Source: Pseudarthrobacter defluvii
GTDB lineage: Bacteria > Actinomycetota > Actinomycetes > Actinomycetales > Micrococcaceae
NCBI RefSeq assembly: GCF_030323865.1
Contig: NZ_CP066362.1
Location: 1,736,001-1,800,000, forward strand
Reading direction: 5' to 3'
Length of the DNA: 64,000 nucleotides
Positions 27,645 through 36,765 of the stretch are shown piece by piece. Below the pieces are notes generated by a model. It made no database searches, was not told the DNA's origin, and worked only from the letters and a program-made list of their open reading frames with translations. A program made the position numbers and the translations under genes. Position 1 is the first letter of the stretch. Every line of letters begins with the position of its first letter.

Positions 27645-27691
27645 GTGTTAGCGTCAATTCCGAAGAATGTTTGCTGTGACAGTGTCCTGCG

Positions 27692-27764
<73 letters not shown>

Positions 27765-27825
27765 ATTTTGGAGGGTTGATTCCTTGCCGTTTCCGGCATT
27801 TCCTCGCGTTCCAACGAGTAAAAAC

Positions 27826-27852
27826 AATATAGGAGGTTCCGGGAAACTCCAA
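27826..27852 (-). promoter_or_regulatory. promoter-like site for the minus-strand tRNA array
   Basis: Read on the minus strand, a TTGGAG hexamer (27852-27847) is followed after 15 bases by TATATT (27831-27826), about 60 bases before the first tRNA-Gly. The rest of the gap between 27765 and 28068 shows no gene. Confidence 0.45.
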
Positions 27853-28068
27853 ATCGCTCTGCCCGCCCGGAGTCGCATAGCCACTACTTCCGCGTGATTC
27901 CGCGGGACCAGCTACTTACAGGCGTGTAATTCACGACGGCGGCTGGCGGCCCCTGTGGACGGGCTGCGCGTGAGCAGGGCTGCTGGAGGCACTTTTACGG
28001 GGGTGCGTCAGGGTGCTGCAGCCGATTTTTGAAATGGGGCAGAGGTGGGCTAGCATTCAAATGCATCG

Positions 28069-28140
28069 GGGCGATTGGCGCAGTGGTAGCGCGCTTCGTT
28101 CACACCGAAGAGGTCACTGGTTCGAACCCAGTATCGCCCA
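28069..28140 (+). tRNA. tRNA-Val (CAC)
   Basis: This is the only plus-strand tRNA of the cluster. It has an acceptor GGGCGAT/ATCGCCC, and the anticodon loop TTCACAC gives CAC. A TAGCAT -10-like hexamer lies at 28051-28056. Confidence 0.95.
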
Positions 28141-28146
28141 CCGCAG

Positions 28147-28187
28147 AGGTCCGTTTCCGCTCATCAGCAGCGGAAACGGACCTTTTT
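28147..28187 (+). terminator. intrinsic terminator after tRNA-Val(CAC)
   Basis: A perfect 15-bp stem (AGGTCCGTTTCCGCT and its complement) with a short loop is followed by five T. It lies 6 bases after the tRNA. Confidence 0.9.
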
Positions 28188-28244
28188 CGTGTGCAGCTCC
28201 GGCCCCCGGAGCTTTTGTCGGCCCCCTGTGAAAGAGTCTTTTGT

Positions 28245-29105
28245 ATGACTGATCCGCTTCTCGCCCACGCCACCGAATACGGCCGGATGTACGCACGGTC
28301 AACGTCTGAGCAGTTTGCCGTGCCTTCCATCACCACCGTGATCAGCCAGCAGCCGCATGGCCTCGACGGCTGGTTCGGTTACATGGGTGCCAGCAGCCTG
28401 GCCAATGATCCGCTGCTCTCGGACTGCCTGGGGAGCCCGGCCAAGATCAAGCAGGCCGTCAACCGCGCCGCCAAGGCTGCCGAAACCTACCGGGATGATG
28501 CGGCCAGGCGGGGGGACCGCGTCCACAACTACTGCGAGCAGGTGGCACTGCGCGCGCTTGGGCGCCCGCACACCATGAAGGAGGCCCGCGAAGCCCTGGC
28601 CGCCAACGGCGAGGAAGCTTTCGCGGTCCGCTTCGACGAGTGGTGGGAACTTTTCCGGGTGGAGCCCATCGCGCCTGAGATCACGGTGTGGAACGATTCC
28701 GTGGGCTACGCCGGAACCCTGGACCTTGTAGCGCGTATCAATGGACGCATCTGCCTGATCGACTACAAGACCAAGGGCACCACCCGGGACGGGCTGGTCA
28801 AGCCCCTGGACGACAAAGTGGTCATGCAGCTGGTGGCGGGGATGAAGGCGGAAGAGAGCCTGGTGGATGCGGAGGCGGGAACCTGGGAGCCCTGGAAGTA
28901 TGGGGAGAACCCGGTCCTGCTGGCCGTTGCCATCGGCGAGACAGAGGTCCGGCCCGTCCGTGCCAACCCAGAGGTCCTCAAGCACCACTGGTGGAAGTTC
29001 TGCGCGCTGCGGCGGGTCTGGGAACTGAACGCTGACACCATCAGTGCCGGCACGGCGCTGCTGCCTATCGCACCGCCGCCGCTGGCCCAGGCCCGCACGG
29101 CCTAG
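28245..29105 (+). CDS. PD-(D/E)XK nuclease superfamily protein, RecB/Cas4-like
   Basis: This 286-residue soluble protein has a RecB-type nuclease core. H94 lies in RVHNYCEQ, an acidic residue is E145, D160 lies in YAGTLDLVA, and D173-x-K175 lies in LIDYKTKG. These are the expected metal ligands of a Cas4/RecB exonuclease. The ATG at 28245 was chosen because the longer reading frame runs through the tRNA and terminator. No CRISPR array or recB/addA partner is nearby. It may be a housekeeping repair nuclease or a prophage-derived remnant beside tRNAs; similar genes occur in phages. Confidence 0.78.
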   Translation: MTDPLLAHATEYGRMYARSTSEQFAVPSITTVISQQPHGLDGWFGYMGASSLANDPLLSDCLGSPAKIKQAVNRAAKAAETYRDDAARRGDRVHNYCEQVALRALGRPHTMKEAREALAANGEEAFAVRFDEWWELFRVEPIAPEITVWNDSVGYAGTLDLVARINGRICLIDYKTKGTTRDGLVKPLDDKVVMQLVAGMKAEESLVDAEAGTWEPWKYGENPVLLAVAIGETEVRPVRANPEVLKHHWWKFCALRRVWELNADTISAGTALLPIAPPPLAQARTA

Positions 29106-29179
29106 CTCCGTGCAGGCACCACGACTGCACCTAAACTGGATAAGTTCCAATTGCCGCCAACCGTGAGGACAAACAGCGC

Positions 29180-29782
29180 ATGGCTATTCTGAATATCCGC
29201 ATCATCGGCGATCCTGTGCTCCGCACAGTCGCCGATCCTGTGACGGAATTCGGACCCGAGCTGGCCAAACTGGTCGCCGACATGACCGAGACCATGGAAG
29301 ACGTGGACGGCGCCGGACTTGCCGCCCCGCAGGTCGGCGTCAGCAAGCGCGTTTTCACCTACCGCATTGACGGCGTCGAAGGGCACATCATCAATCCGGT
29401 CCTGGAGAACAGCGAGGACTACCAGCCGGACCACGTGGAAGGCTGCCTCTCCATTCCGGGGCTAGGGTTCCCGGTCCGCCGCTTCCGGTCCACGCGGGTC
29501 ACCGGCGTGGACATGCATGGCACCCCGGTCTCCATCGAAGGGGAGGGCATGCTGGCACGCTGCTTCCAGCATGAGAACGACCACCTGGACGGGATCCTCT
29601 ACACCGACCGGCTTGAGGGCGAGGACCGGAAGGCTGCGTTGCGGTCCATCCGCAACGCCAATTACGATGCCGTGACCGAGCGCACCACGGCCAAGCGCGC
29701 CAAGAGCGTGGGGTCGAGTTTCGGCGGGTCAAGCTTTGGCGGAAACACCACCCCCGGCTCCAGCTTCGGCGCAGCCGGGTGA
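29180..29782 (+). CDS. def: peptide deformylase
   Basis: This 200-residue metalloenzyme removes the formyl group from nascent N-terminal methionine. All three motifs are present: GAGLAAPQVG at 44-53, EGCLS at 87-91 with metal ligand C89, and QHENDH at 130-135 with H131, E132 and H135. A Ser/Gly-rich tail of about 25 residues at the C-terminus (GSSFGG repeats) is not part of the catalytic fold. The stop overlaps the GTG of fmt, so deformylase and formyltransferase are translationally coupled. Confidence 0.97.
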   Translation: MAILNIRIIGDPVLRTVADPVTEFGPELAKLVADMTETMEDVDGAGLAAPQVGVSKRVFTYRIDGVEGHIINPVLENSEDYQPDHVEGCLSIPGLGFPVRRFRSTRVTGVDMHGTPVSIEGEGMLARCFQHENDHLDGILYTDRLEGEDRKAALRSIRNANYDAVTERTTAKRAKSVGSSFGGSSFGGNTTPGSSFGAAG

Positions 29783-30699
29783 GGGTCCTCTTTGCGGGGA
29801 CCCCCGCCGTCGCTGTCCCATCCCTGGACGCACTGGTGAACGGCGGCTTCGAGGTCGTCGCCGTCCTTACCCGTCCCGATGCGCCGGTCGGCCGCAAACG
29901 CGTGCTGACGCCGTCGCCCGTTGCGCGGCGGGCTGCTGAACTGGGCATCGATGTCATTCACGCTGCCCGCGTGGACGCGGAGGCCATCGCCAAAATCTCC
30001 GCCGTGCAGCCGGACGTTGCCGCCATTGTCGCCTACGGCGGACTGGTTCCGCCCACAGCTTTGGACATCCCGCGGCACGGCTGGGTGAACCTGCATTTCT
30101 CCCTGCTGCCCGCCTGGCGCGGAGCAGCCCCCGTCCAGCGCTCTGTCATCGCGGGCGACGACGTCACCGGCGCTGTTACCTTCCAACTCGAGGAAGGCCT
30201 GGACACAGGCCCTGTCTTCGGCACCCTGACGGAAGCCGTGAAACCCCAGGACACCGCAGGTGACCTGCTGGAACGGCTGTCCCACAGCGGCGCCGTGCTG
30301 CTGGCACAGACACTGTCGGCCATCGACGCCGGAAAGGCCTTCCCCCAGCCGCAGGCCGGCGAGGTGTCGCTCGCGCCGAAGCTGACCCTGGAGGACGGCC
30401 ACCTTAACTGGACCCATCCCGCGCTGGCCATCAGCAGGCAGGCACGCGGCGTTACCCCGGAGCCCGGAGCCTGGACCCTTCTCGACGGGCAACGGGTCAA
30501 ACTTGAGCCTGTCCGGCTCCGGCCGGATGTCGCCGAACTGGCCCCGGGCGCGGTGGCGCTCCACGGGAAGGTTGTTTTGGTGGGAACGGGTTCTCATGCC
30601 GTGGAACTCACCCGGATCCAGCCCGCCGGGAAAAAGATGATGGCCGCAGCCGACTGGGCACGCGGCATGGCTTCTCTGGAAAGTGTGGTGTTCGAATGA
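29779..30699 (+). CDS. fmt: methionyl-tRNA formyltransferase
   Basis: This 306-residue enzyme formylates Met-tRNA(fMet) with 10-formyl-tetrahydrofolate. The N-terminal formyltransferase domain carries the HFSLLPAWRGAAP motif near residue 109, with the expected His and the RGA stretch. A C-terminal tRNA-binding domain occupies the last 100 residues. It starts at GTG within the def stop (GTGA) and its own stop overlaps the ATG of rsmB. The operon order def-fmt-rsmB is conserved in many bacteria. Confidence 0.96.
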   Translation: MRVLFAGTPAVAVPSLDALVNGGFEVVAVLTRPDAPVGRKRVLTPSPVARRAAELGIDVIHAARVDAEAIAKISAVQPDVAAIVAYGGLVPPTALDIPRHGWVNLHFSLLPAWRGAAPVQRSVIAGDDVTGAVTFQLEEGLDTGPVFGTLTEAVKPQDTAGDLLERLSHSGAVLLAQTLSAIDAGKAFPQPQAGEVSLAPKLTLEDGHLNWTHPALAISRQARGVTPEPGAWTLLDGQRVKLEPVRLRPDVAELAPGAVALHGKVVLVGTGSHAVELTRIQPAGKKMMAAADWARGMASLESVVFE

Positions 30700-32342
30700 G
30701 CAGCTCCGGCGGCAACACAGGCGGACAAGGCAGCACCGGAGGACGGGGCGGCGCCGGGCGGAACGGCCAGGGCAGCAGCGGGGCATCCGCCGGCGGCCGC
30801 GGCAAGGGCGGACCCAGGGACACCAGCAGGCGCAACGCCAAGGGACGTGAACGCAACCGCGGGCCGCAACGGAGCTTCACAGAGCAGGCTCCGTCGCAGC
30901 GGACCAGGCGCGCCGACCCCGCCCGCCTGGTGGCCTTCGAAGTACTCCGCGCGGTGGCAGAGGAGGACGCCTACGCCAACCTGGTGCTGCCCGCGCGGAT
31001 CCGGCACCACCACCTGGACAAACGTGATGCGGGGTTTGCCACCGAGCTGAGCTACGGAGCCCTGCGCAGCCAAGGCACGTACGATGCCATCTTGGCACGG
31101 TGCGTCGACCGGCCCCTCTCCCAACTGGATCCAGCCGTCCTGGACGCCCTCCGCATCGGCGTGCACCAGCTGCTGGCCATGCGGGTCCCGGCACACGCAG
31201 CCTTGGACCAGACCGTGGGGCTGGCCCGCGCCGTCATCGGCGCCGGTCCTTCCGCCTTGATCAACGCGGTCCTCCGGAAGGTGTCCGCACGGACCCTTGA
31301 AGAGTGGCTGGACCTGCTGGTGGAGGGGGAAACCGACCAGACGAAGATTGCCGCGCTCCGGTTCGCCCACCCCGAATGGATCGTCCGGGCCATGCGCCAG
31401 TCGCTGGTGGCCCACGGCCGGCCCGCCACCGAAATCGATAGCCTGCTGGAAGCTGACAATGCCGCCCCGGTGGTCAACCTGGTGGCCCTTCCCGGGCTGG
31501 GCAGCCTGGACGAAGCCCTGGAAAGTGGTGCCGCCCCCGGCGAGTTGGTGGAAGGTTCGGCGCTCTCCAGCGGCGGTGACCTGGGCCGCCTCGCGTCCGT
31601 ACGCGCCGGCACCACGCGGGTGCAGGACGTTGGTTCCCAGTTGGTGGCCAGGGCCCTTGCTGCCGTGGACCTCGGTGCGGCAGCAGGGGATGCAGGCGCG
31701 GACGGCGCGGCGCCGGTCAAAGCAACGGTTCCGTCCACTCCAGATGAGGCGTGGCTCGATCTCTGCGCCGGCCCCGGTGGAAAAGCTGCGCTCCTTGGTG
31801 CCCTGGCGCGCCAGCGCGGTGCCACGCTGCTTGCGAATGAACCCGCGCCGCATAGGGCAAAGCTCGTCAGCCAGGCCCTGTCCGCCGTTCCGCACGACAG
31901 CTGGCAGGTCCGCACCGGTGACGGCCGGGAAGTGGGGACCGAGCAGCCGGGGCGGTACACCCGTGTTTTGGTGGACGTACCCTGCACCGGCCTGGGAGCC
32001 CTGCGCCGCAGGCCGGAGTCCCGGTGGCGGCGCTCGCCCAAGGACATCACGGACCTCGGCCCGCTGCAGCGTGAACTGCTGGCCTCGGCCCTGGCGGCGG
32101 TCCGTCCCGGGGGAGTGGTGGCCTACGTGACCTGTTCGCCGCATCCGGCCGAGACCACCGCGGTTGTGGCGGACGTGCTGCGCAAGCGCGATGACCTGGA
32201 ACTCCTCGACGCCGGGGCCGCCCTTGACGCCGTCAGCCTGACCGGCAAGCTCAACGCCGGGCACGACATGACGGCCCAGCTCTGGCCGCACATCCACCAC
32301 ACCGACGCCATGTTCCTGGCCCTGATCAAGAAGAAGGCCTGA
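30696..32342 (+). CDS. rsmB: 16S rRNA (cytosine-967 C5)-methyltransferase
   Basis: This 548-residue enzyme methylates C967 of 16S rRNA with S-adenosylmethionine. A disordered Gly/Ser/Arg-rich N-terminus of about 65 residues precedes a NusB-like domain. The C-terminal methyltransferase domain shows the SAM site DLCAGPGGK, the PCTGLG motif with one conserved Cys, and a second Cys in TCSPHPAE. An Ala/Gly-rich insert (about residues 325-345) before the SAM domain is unusual but in frame. It overlaps fmt. Confidence 0.94.
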   Translation: MSSSGGNTGGQGSTGGRGGAGRNGQGSSGASAGGRGKGGPRDTSRRNAKGRERNRGPQRSFTEQAPSQRTRRADPARLVAFEVLRAVAEEDAYANLVLPARIRHHHLDKRDAGFATELSYGALRSQGTYDAILARCVDRPLSQLDPAVLDALRIGVHQLLAMRVPAHAALDQTVGLARAVIGAGPSALINAVLRKVSARTLEEWLDLLVEGETDQTKIAALRFAHPEWIVRAMRQSLVAHGRPATEIDSLLEADNAAPVVNLVALPGLGSLDEALESGAAPGELVEGSALSSGGDLGRLASVRAGTTRVQDVGSQLVARALAAVDLGAAAGDAGADGAAPVKATVPSTPDEAWLDLCAGPGGKAALLGALARQRGATLLANEPAPHRAKLVSQALSAVPHDSWQVRTGDGREVGTEQPGRYTRVLVDVPCTGLGALRRRPESRWRRSPKDITDLGPLQRELLASALAAVRPGGVVAYVTCSPHPAETTAVVADVLRKRDDLELLDAGAALDAVSLTGKLNAGHDMTAQLWPHIHHTDAMFLALIKKKA

Positions 32343-32410
32343 ACAAAGCGCTCCTGACCGGAAAAGCGCTTGTTTCCTAAGACACCGCACCTTCAGCGAA
32401 AGGCACACCC

Positions 32411-33088
32411 TTGACGCAATGCTGCATCAACCCGAGCATCCTCTCCGCCGACTTCGTCAACCTTGAAGCCGAACTGCAGCGGATCAGCAATGCCGACGCC
32501 GTACACGTGGACGTCATGGACAACCACTTCGTTCCCAACCTGACCATCGGGCTGCCCGTCGTACAGCGCATCCAGGCCGTCAGCCCGGTTCCGCTCGACG
32601 CCCATCTCATGATTGCCGATGCCGACCGCTGGGCACCGGGATTCGCGGACGCCGGCCTGGCCTCCGTCACGTTTCATGCCGAGGCGTCCATTGCCCCCAT
32701 CAAGCTGGCAAGGGAACTGCGCAGCAGGGGATCCAAAGCGGGAATGGCCCTTCGCCCCGCAACTCCAGTGGAGCCGTACCTGGACATGTTGACGGAGCTG
32801 GACATGCTGCTCATCATGACGGTGGAACCGGGCTTCGGCGGCCAGGCCTTCCTGGACATCACCCTGCCGAAGATCCGCAGGGCCCGTGCGGCCGTGGACG
32901 GCTCCGGAGCGGATGTTGCCATCCAGGTGGACGGCGGCATCACCGAGGAAACCATTGAGCGCGCCGCTGAGGCCGGCGCTAATGTCTTCGTGGCAGGCTC
33001 CGCCGTATACGGCGCCGAGGATCCCGCCGCCGCCATCGACCTGCTGCGCACCAGAGGTGCCCGCACATTACGTGCGGCGACGGAATAA
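32411..33088 (+). CDS. rpe: ribulose-phosphate 3-epimerase
   Basis: This 225-residue (beta/alpha)8-barrel enzyme interconverts ribulose 5-phosphate and xylulose 5-phosphate. The family motifs are [12 protein letters not shown] near residue 35 with the metal ligands, LDAHLMI near 65, [10 protein letters not shown] near 138, and the phosphate loop VDGGI near 177. The TTG start is 68 bases after rsmB, so it could share the transcript. The pentose phosphate product ribulose 5-phosphate is also a riboflavin precursor, fitting the rib operon downstream. Confidence 0.95.
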   Translation: MTQCCINPSILSADFVNLEAELQRISNADAVHVDVMDNHFVPNLTIGLPVVQRIQAVSPVPLDAHLMIADADRWAPGFADAGLASVTFHAEASIAPIKLARELRSRGSKAGMALRPATPVEPYLDMLTELDMLLIMTVEPGFGGQAFLDITLPKIRRARAAVDGSGADVAIQVDGGITEETIERAAEAGANVFVAGSAVYGAEDPAAAIDLLRTRGARTLRAATE

Positions 33089-33130
33089 CCGGGAGCCCCT
33101 GCCGGTTGTGGCACAATAACAACACACATA

Positions 33131-33274
33131 CGTGCTCCGGGGTCGGTGTAAGTCCGAACCGGCGGTGACAGTCCGCGACCCGCGAGTCGGTGTCCTCTCC
33201 CCGAGGATCCCGGCGGACGGTTGAACCGGTGGAATTCCGGTACCGACAGTTAAAGTCTGGATGAGAGAAGCACG
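33131..33274 (+). promoter_or_regulatory. FMN riboswitch (RFN element)
   Basis: The conserved RFN core is present: GGGGTCGGTGTAAGTCC, then ACCGGCGGT, the CCGCGACCC segment, GGTTGAACCGGTGG, and the AAAGTCTGGATG element before GAGAAG. The P1 stem pairs CGTGCT (33131-33136) with AGCACG (33269-33274). It senses FMN and reduces expression of the riboflavin genes downstream. Confidence 0.97.
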
Positions 33275-33285
33275 TACAGCTGTAT

Positions 33286-33309
33286 CTGTGCAGCCCTTGC
33301 GCTGCGCAG
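33286..33309 (+). promoter_or_regulatory. hairpin after FMN riboswitch, possible expression platform
   Basis: A 9-bp stem, CTGTGCAGC paired with GCTGCGCAG with one G-T pair, lies 11 bases after the aptamer. No T-run follows, so control is more likely by RNA exposure or rho-type termination than by a canonical intrinsic terminator. Confidence 0.4.
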
Positions 33310-33368
33310 CGTTCTGCTGTCGTATCCCCGGAGCCATCGCGGTTCGACAGGGAAGGAACGACACACGA

Positions 33369-33467
33369 ATGAACCCCAAGCGATGGCTCTTTAACGCCGA
33401 AACTCCTGCCGCTTCGATGGCAGGCCCACATTCCGGATCCATGCAGCCAGCAACGGCCGCCGCATGA
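33369..33467 (+). CDS. short leader ORF coupled to ribD
   Basis: This 32-codon ORF begins at an ATG with a GGAAGGA site about 11 bases upstream. It ends in TGA overlapping the ribD ATG (ATGA). ribD itself has no purine-rich ribosome binding site. The encoded peptide is basic then Ala/Pro/Ser-rich and resembles no known protein. The arrangement suggests translational coupling to ribD, so the riboswitch may control translation through this peptide. Whether it is made is untested. Confidence 0.4.
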   Translation: MNPKRWLFNAETPAASMAGPHSGSMQPATAAA

Positions 33468-34603
33468 CGGGCGCCGTGGAACTGCAGCCTGGAGCCGGGG
33501 TGGTCACGGCCTTCACTGCAGAAGAAACCGGGGCCATGGAACATGCCCTCCAAGCAGCCTTGGAGGGACCCCGCGGCGCAAATCCCCTGGTGGGTGCCGT
33601 CGTCGTCGGTCCTGACGGACGGGAACTCGTCACGGGTTACCACCGCGGAGCCGGCACGGCGCATGCCGAAGCCGACGCCATTGCCCGGGCTGCCGCCGTC
33701 GGCCTGGATCTCTCCGGCTGCACCATGGTGGTCACCTTGGAGCCTTGCAACCACGTGGGCCGCACCGGTCCGTGCACGGAGGCGATCATCGGCGCCGGGA
33801 TCACTGACGTGGTGTACGCGGTCGACGACCCCCATGACCCCGCCGCCGGTGGTGCCGCAACCCTGCGCGCGGCCGGTGTCCGGGTGCGGAGTGGCCTTGG
33901 CGCAGACGAAGCGCTGGACCTTAACCGCCAGTGGTTTGAAGCGGTGGCAGCCAAGCGCCCCTTCGTTACCCTCCACATCGCCCAGACGCTGGACGCCCGG
34001 ATCGCCGCGGAAGATGGCACCAGCCAATGGATCTCCAGCCCCGAATCGCTGGCGGACAACCACGGGATCCGCAGCCGCATCGACGCAATCCTGGTGGGCA
34101 CCCAGACCGTACTGGTGGACAACCCCCGGCTGACCGCCCGGGACACCGAGGGCAACCCGGCGGCAAAGCAGCCAGTCCGGGCCGTCATGGGGCTCCGCGG
34201 GATTCCGGAGGACGCCGCCATCCACGGCGACGACGGCCTTGCCGTGCACCTTCCCACGCGGGACCCGCGGGAGGCGCTGTCCATGCTGTACGACGCCGGC
34301 ACCCGGCACGTGATGGTGGAGGGCGGCTCCAGCATCCTCAGCTCTTTCCTCGCGGCGGGCCTGGTGGATGAACTCATCGTGTACCTGGCGCCCACCCTGC
34401 TGGGATCCGGCACCCCCTCGTTGAATGGACTGGGCATCACCAGCCTTCCCGACGCCCAGCAGTGGGAATGGGACCCGTCCGATGGCGGTGCGGTCCGCAT
34501 GCTGGGCCGGGACCTTCGACTGCACCTCAGACCCCAGCGCAAAGTTGCACTCGACCACCAACCAACCCGCGCCACCGCGGAGCAAGCCCAGGGAGGCTAC
34601 TGA
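33464..34603 (+). CDS. ribD: bifunctional riboflavin deaminase/reductase
   Basis: This 379-residue enzyme deaminates and then reduces the pyrimidine intermediate of riboflavin synthesis. The N-terminal deaminase has zinc ligands H67 and C95/C104 with catalytic E69, in HAEAD and PCNHVGRTGPC. The C-terminal reductase begins near residue 165 and contains the VEGGSS motif. The ATG was chosen because it overlaps the small leader ORF stop. It leads the riboflavin operon. Its stop overlaps the next ATG. Confidence 0.95.
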   Translation: MTGAVELQPGAGVVTAFTAEETGAMEHALQAALEGPRGANPLVGAVVVGPDGRELVTGYHRGAGTAHAEADAIARAAAVGLDLSGCTMVVTLEPCNHVGRTGPCTEAIIGAGITDVVYAVDDPHDPAAGGAATLRAAGVRVRSGLGADEALDLNRQWFEAVAAKRPFVTLHIAQTLDARIAAEDGTSQWISSPESLADNHGIRSRIDAILVGTQTVLVDNPRLTARDTEGNPAAKQPVRAVMGLRGIPEDAAIHGDDGLAVHLPTRDPREALSMLYDAGTRHVMVEGGSSILSSFLAAGLVDELIVYLAPTLLGSGTPSLNGLGITSLPDAQQWEWDPSDGGAVRMLGRDLRLHLRPQRKVALDHQPTRATAEQAQGGY

Positions 34604-35262
34604 TGTTCACCGGAATTATTGCCGAGCAGGGGCAGGTGCTGTCCGTTGAGCGTGACGGCGACACCAGCGCCACCCTCCGCCTGCATGCGCCCGGCTCCAC
34701 CGAGGGCCTGGCACTGGGCGGCTCCATCGCCGTCAACGGAGTCTGCCTCACCGCCACCGAAATCGATGGCAAGGACTTCAGCGTGGACGTTATGGGCGAG
34801 ACTCTGGTCCGCAGCACCATCGGCGAGCTTGCCGCTGGGGACACCGTTAATCTGGAGCGCTGCGTTCCCGCCGGCGGCCGCCTGGACGGGCACGTGGTGC
34901 AGGGACATGTGGACGGCGTGGGCGTCCTGCTGGAACGCGAACCCCAGGGAAACTGGGAGCGCCTGCGCTTTGGCGTGCCCGCCAACCTGGCCCGCTACAT
35001 TGCCGAAAAGGGCTCCATCGCGATCGACGGCGTCTCCCTTACGGTGACGGCAGTCAGCCCGGCAGCCGAGCAGGAGCCGTGGTTCGAAGTGGGCCTGATT
35101 CCCACCACCCTGGCCGAAACCGGGCTGGGCACCAAGACCACCGGCAGCCGGGTGAACCTGGAAGTGGATGTGCTGGCCAAATACACCGAACGCCTGCTTG
35201 CCTTCAGCGGCACGGGTGCGGCAGCCGGGACCGAAGCAGCCATCACGGGAGGTGCACGGTGA
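34603..35262 (+). CDS. ribE: riboflavin synthase alpha subunit
   Basis: This 219-residue enzyme dismutates two lumazines to riboflavin and the pyrimidine precursor. The family opening [10 protein letters not shown] is present. Two homologous lumazine-binding halves each contain a [10 protein letters not shown] or [14 protein letters not shown] motif. It overlaps the ribD stop by one base and its own stop overlaps the GTG of the next gene, so the operon is tightly coupled. It is also called ribC in some naming schemes. Confidence 0.95.
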   Translation: MFTGIIAEQGQVLSVERDGDTSATLRLHAPGSTEGLALGGSIAVNGVCLTATEIDGKDFSVDVMGETLVRSTIGELAAGDTVNLERCVPAGGRLDGHVVQGHVDGVGVLLEREPQGNWERLRFGVPANLARYIAEKGSIAIDGVSLTVTAVSPAAEQEPWFEVGLIPTTLAETGLGTKTTGSRVNLEVDVLAKYTERLLAFSGTGAAAGTEAAITGGAR

Positions 35263-36002
35263 ACGCCGCAGTACACCTGGAATCCAACATTGCCGCCGGA
35301 CCCGCGTCCGCCGCAGCACCGGCCGCACCGGCCAGGGGACTGGACTCCATCGAAGACGCCGTACGCGCCATGGCTGCCGGCCGGCCCGTGCTGGTTGTCG
35401 ACAACGAGGACCGGGAGAACGAAGGCGACATCATCTTCGCCGCCCAGCACGCCACCCCGGCCCTGATGGGCTGGACCATCCGGTACAGCTCCGGCGTCAT
35501 CTGCGTGCCGCTAACCGGAGACCGGGCAGACGCCCTGGCCCTGCCTCCCATGACGGCCGTCAACGAGGACGCGAAGGGCACCGCCTACACCGTCTCCTGC
35601 GACGCCGCCACCGGTGTCAGCACCGGCATCTCTGCAACGGACCGCGCCCTGACCGCCCGCATCCTCGCGGACCCATACGCCGTTCCTGCCTCCGTGACCC
35701 GTCCGGGGCATATTTTCCCGCTCCGGGCAGTTGACGGAGGTGTGCGGGAACGCCAGGGCCATACGGAGGCCGCAGTGGACCTGTGCCGCCTGGCTGGACT
35801 GGAGCCTGTCGGGGTAATCGCGGAAGTGGTGTATGACGACGGTGAAATGATGCGCCTGGACGGGCTCCGTTCGTTCGCAGCTGAACATGGGTGCCCCCTC
35901 ATCTCCATCGAGGACCTGGTGGCGTATCTTGAAGCCGGGGCCGGGGGAGCCCCGCAAGAGGATGCCCGGGCGGTCCCGGGCGAAGAGAAGGAGAAGCCAT
36001 GA
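35259..36002 (+). CDS. ribB: 3,4-dihydroxy-2-butanone-4-phosphate synthase
   Basis: This 247-residue enzyme converts ribulose 5-phosphate to the four-carbon precursor of lumazine plus formate. The acidic metal motif [10 protein letters not shown] lies near residue 47. [11 protein letters not shown] and [10 protein letters not shown] are also typical, as is RQGHTEAA. It is a stand-alone RibB; in many actinobacteria it is fused to GTP cyclohydrolase II as RibBA, whereas here the two are separate overlapping genes. An N-terminal extension of about 30 Ala-rich residues precedes the fold. Confidence 0.93.
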   Translation: MNAAVHLESNIAAGPASAAAPAAPARGLDSIEDAVRAMAAGRPVLVVDNEDRENEGDIIFAAQHATPALMGWTIRYSSGVICVPLTGDRADALALPPMTAVNEDAKGTAYTVSCDAATGVSTGISATDRALTARILADPYAVPASVTRPGHIFPLRAVDGGVRERQGHTEAAVDLCRLAGLEPVGVIAEVVYDDGEMMRLDGLRSFAAEHGCPLISIEDLVAYLEAGAGGAPQEDARAVPGEEKEKP

Positions 36003-36733
36003 CGGCAGCGGCAGCCAGCGACGACAGCCAGCAGGACGGCCACCGGAAGCCCCACGCGGTGTCCGGTGAAGCGCCCCATCCCGTCAGCGGAGGGCCCATC
36101 GTCCAACTCCCCACCGCCTTTGGCGACTTCGTTGCGCAGGCATGGACGGACCTCGTGACCGGCGTTGAGCACCTGGCTGTCAGTTCCCCCAATCCTCCCA
36201 CCGACGGAAAAGCTCCCCTGGTGCGCCTGCACTCCGAGTGCCTGACAGGCGATGTCTTCGGTTCCTACCGCTGCGACTGCGGTGAACAGCTTGCCTTCGC
36301 ACTGGAACTGATCCGGGACAACGGCGGCACCTTGCTCTACCTGCGGGGCCAGGAAGGCCGCGGCATCGGCCTGGCCAACAAGATCAAGGCCTACGCGCTG
36401 CAGGAAGCGGGCTTCGACACTGTTGAAGCCAATGAGCAGCTGGGCCTGCCCGTTGATGCACGGTGCTACAAGGCCGCAGCCCAGATCCTCGCGGAAATGG
36501 GCCTGCACGAGGTGCGGCTGTTGAGCAATAACCCGGACAAGCAGAACAGGCTGGCCAAGGCCGGGGTGAAGGTCGTGGAAATGGTGCCCACCGAGGTACC
36601 TTCCCGCGAACAGAACATCCGGTACCTGCGCACCAAGAAGGACCGCATGGAACACCGGCTGCTGCTGGACACGCAGGTGGCTCCCGTTTCCGTGCCGGCC
36701 CCCGAAACCCCCTACGACCACGAACAAGACTGA
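35999..36733 (+). CDS. ribA: GTP cyclohydrolase II
   Basis: This 244-residue zinc enzyme opens GTP to start riboflavin synthesis. The zinc Cys residues lie in [18 protein letters not shown]. The [10 protein letters not shown] motif and the NNPDKQNRL segment follow. It overlaps ribB (ATGA). The N-terminal 35 residues are polar and poorly conserved. The split of ribB and ribA, rather than one fused gene, is seen directly in the sequence: the two lie in different frames. Confidence 0.94.
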   Translation: MTAAAASDDSQQDGHRKPHAVSGEAPHPVSGGPIVQLPTAFGDFVAQAWTDLVTGVEHLAVSSPNPPTDGKAPLVRLHSECLTGDVFGSYRCDCGEQLAFALELIRDNGGTLLYLRGQEGRGIGLANKIKAYALQEAGFDTVEANEQLGLPVDARCYKAAAQILAEMGLHEVRLLSNNPDKQNRLAKAGVKVVEMVPTEVPSREQNIRYLRTKKDRMEHRLLLDTQVAPVSVPAPETPYDHEQD

Positions 36734-36765
36734 CGTCTCCAAGAACGAACGGAACAGAAGAACCC

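Noticed and set aside
30594..32408. A 604-codon minus-strand frame opposite rsmB
   Set aside because: Shadow of rsmB; no plausible start signal or domain.
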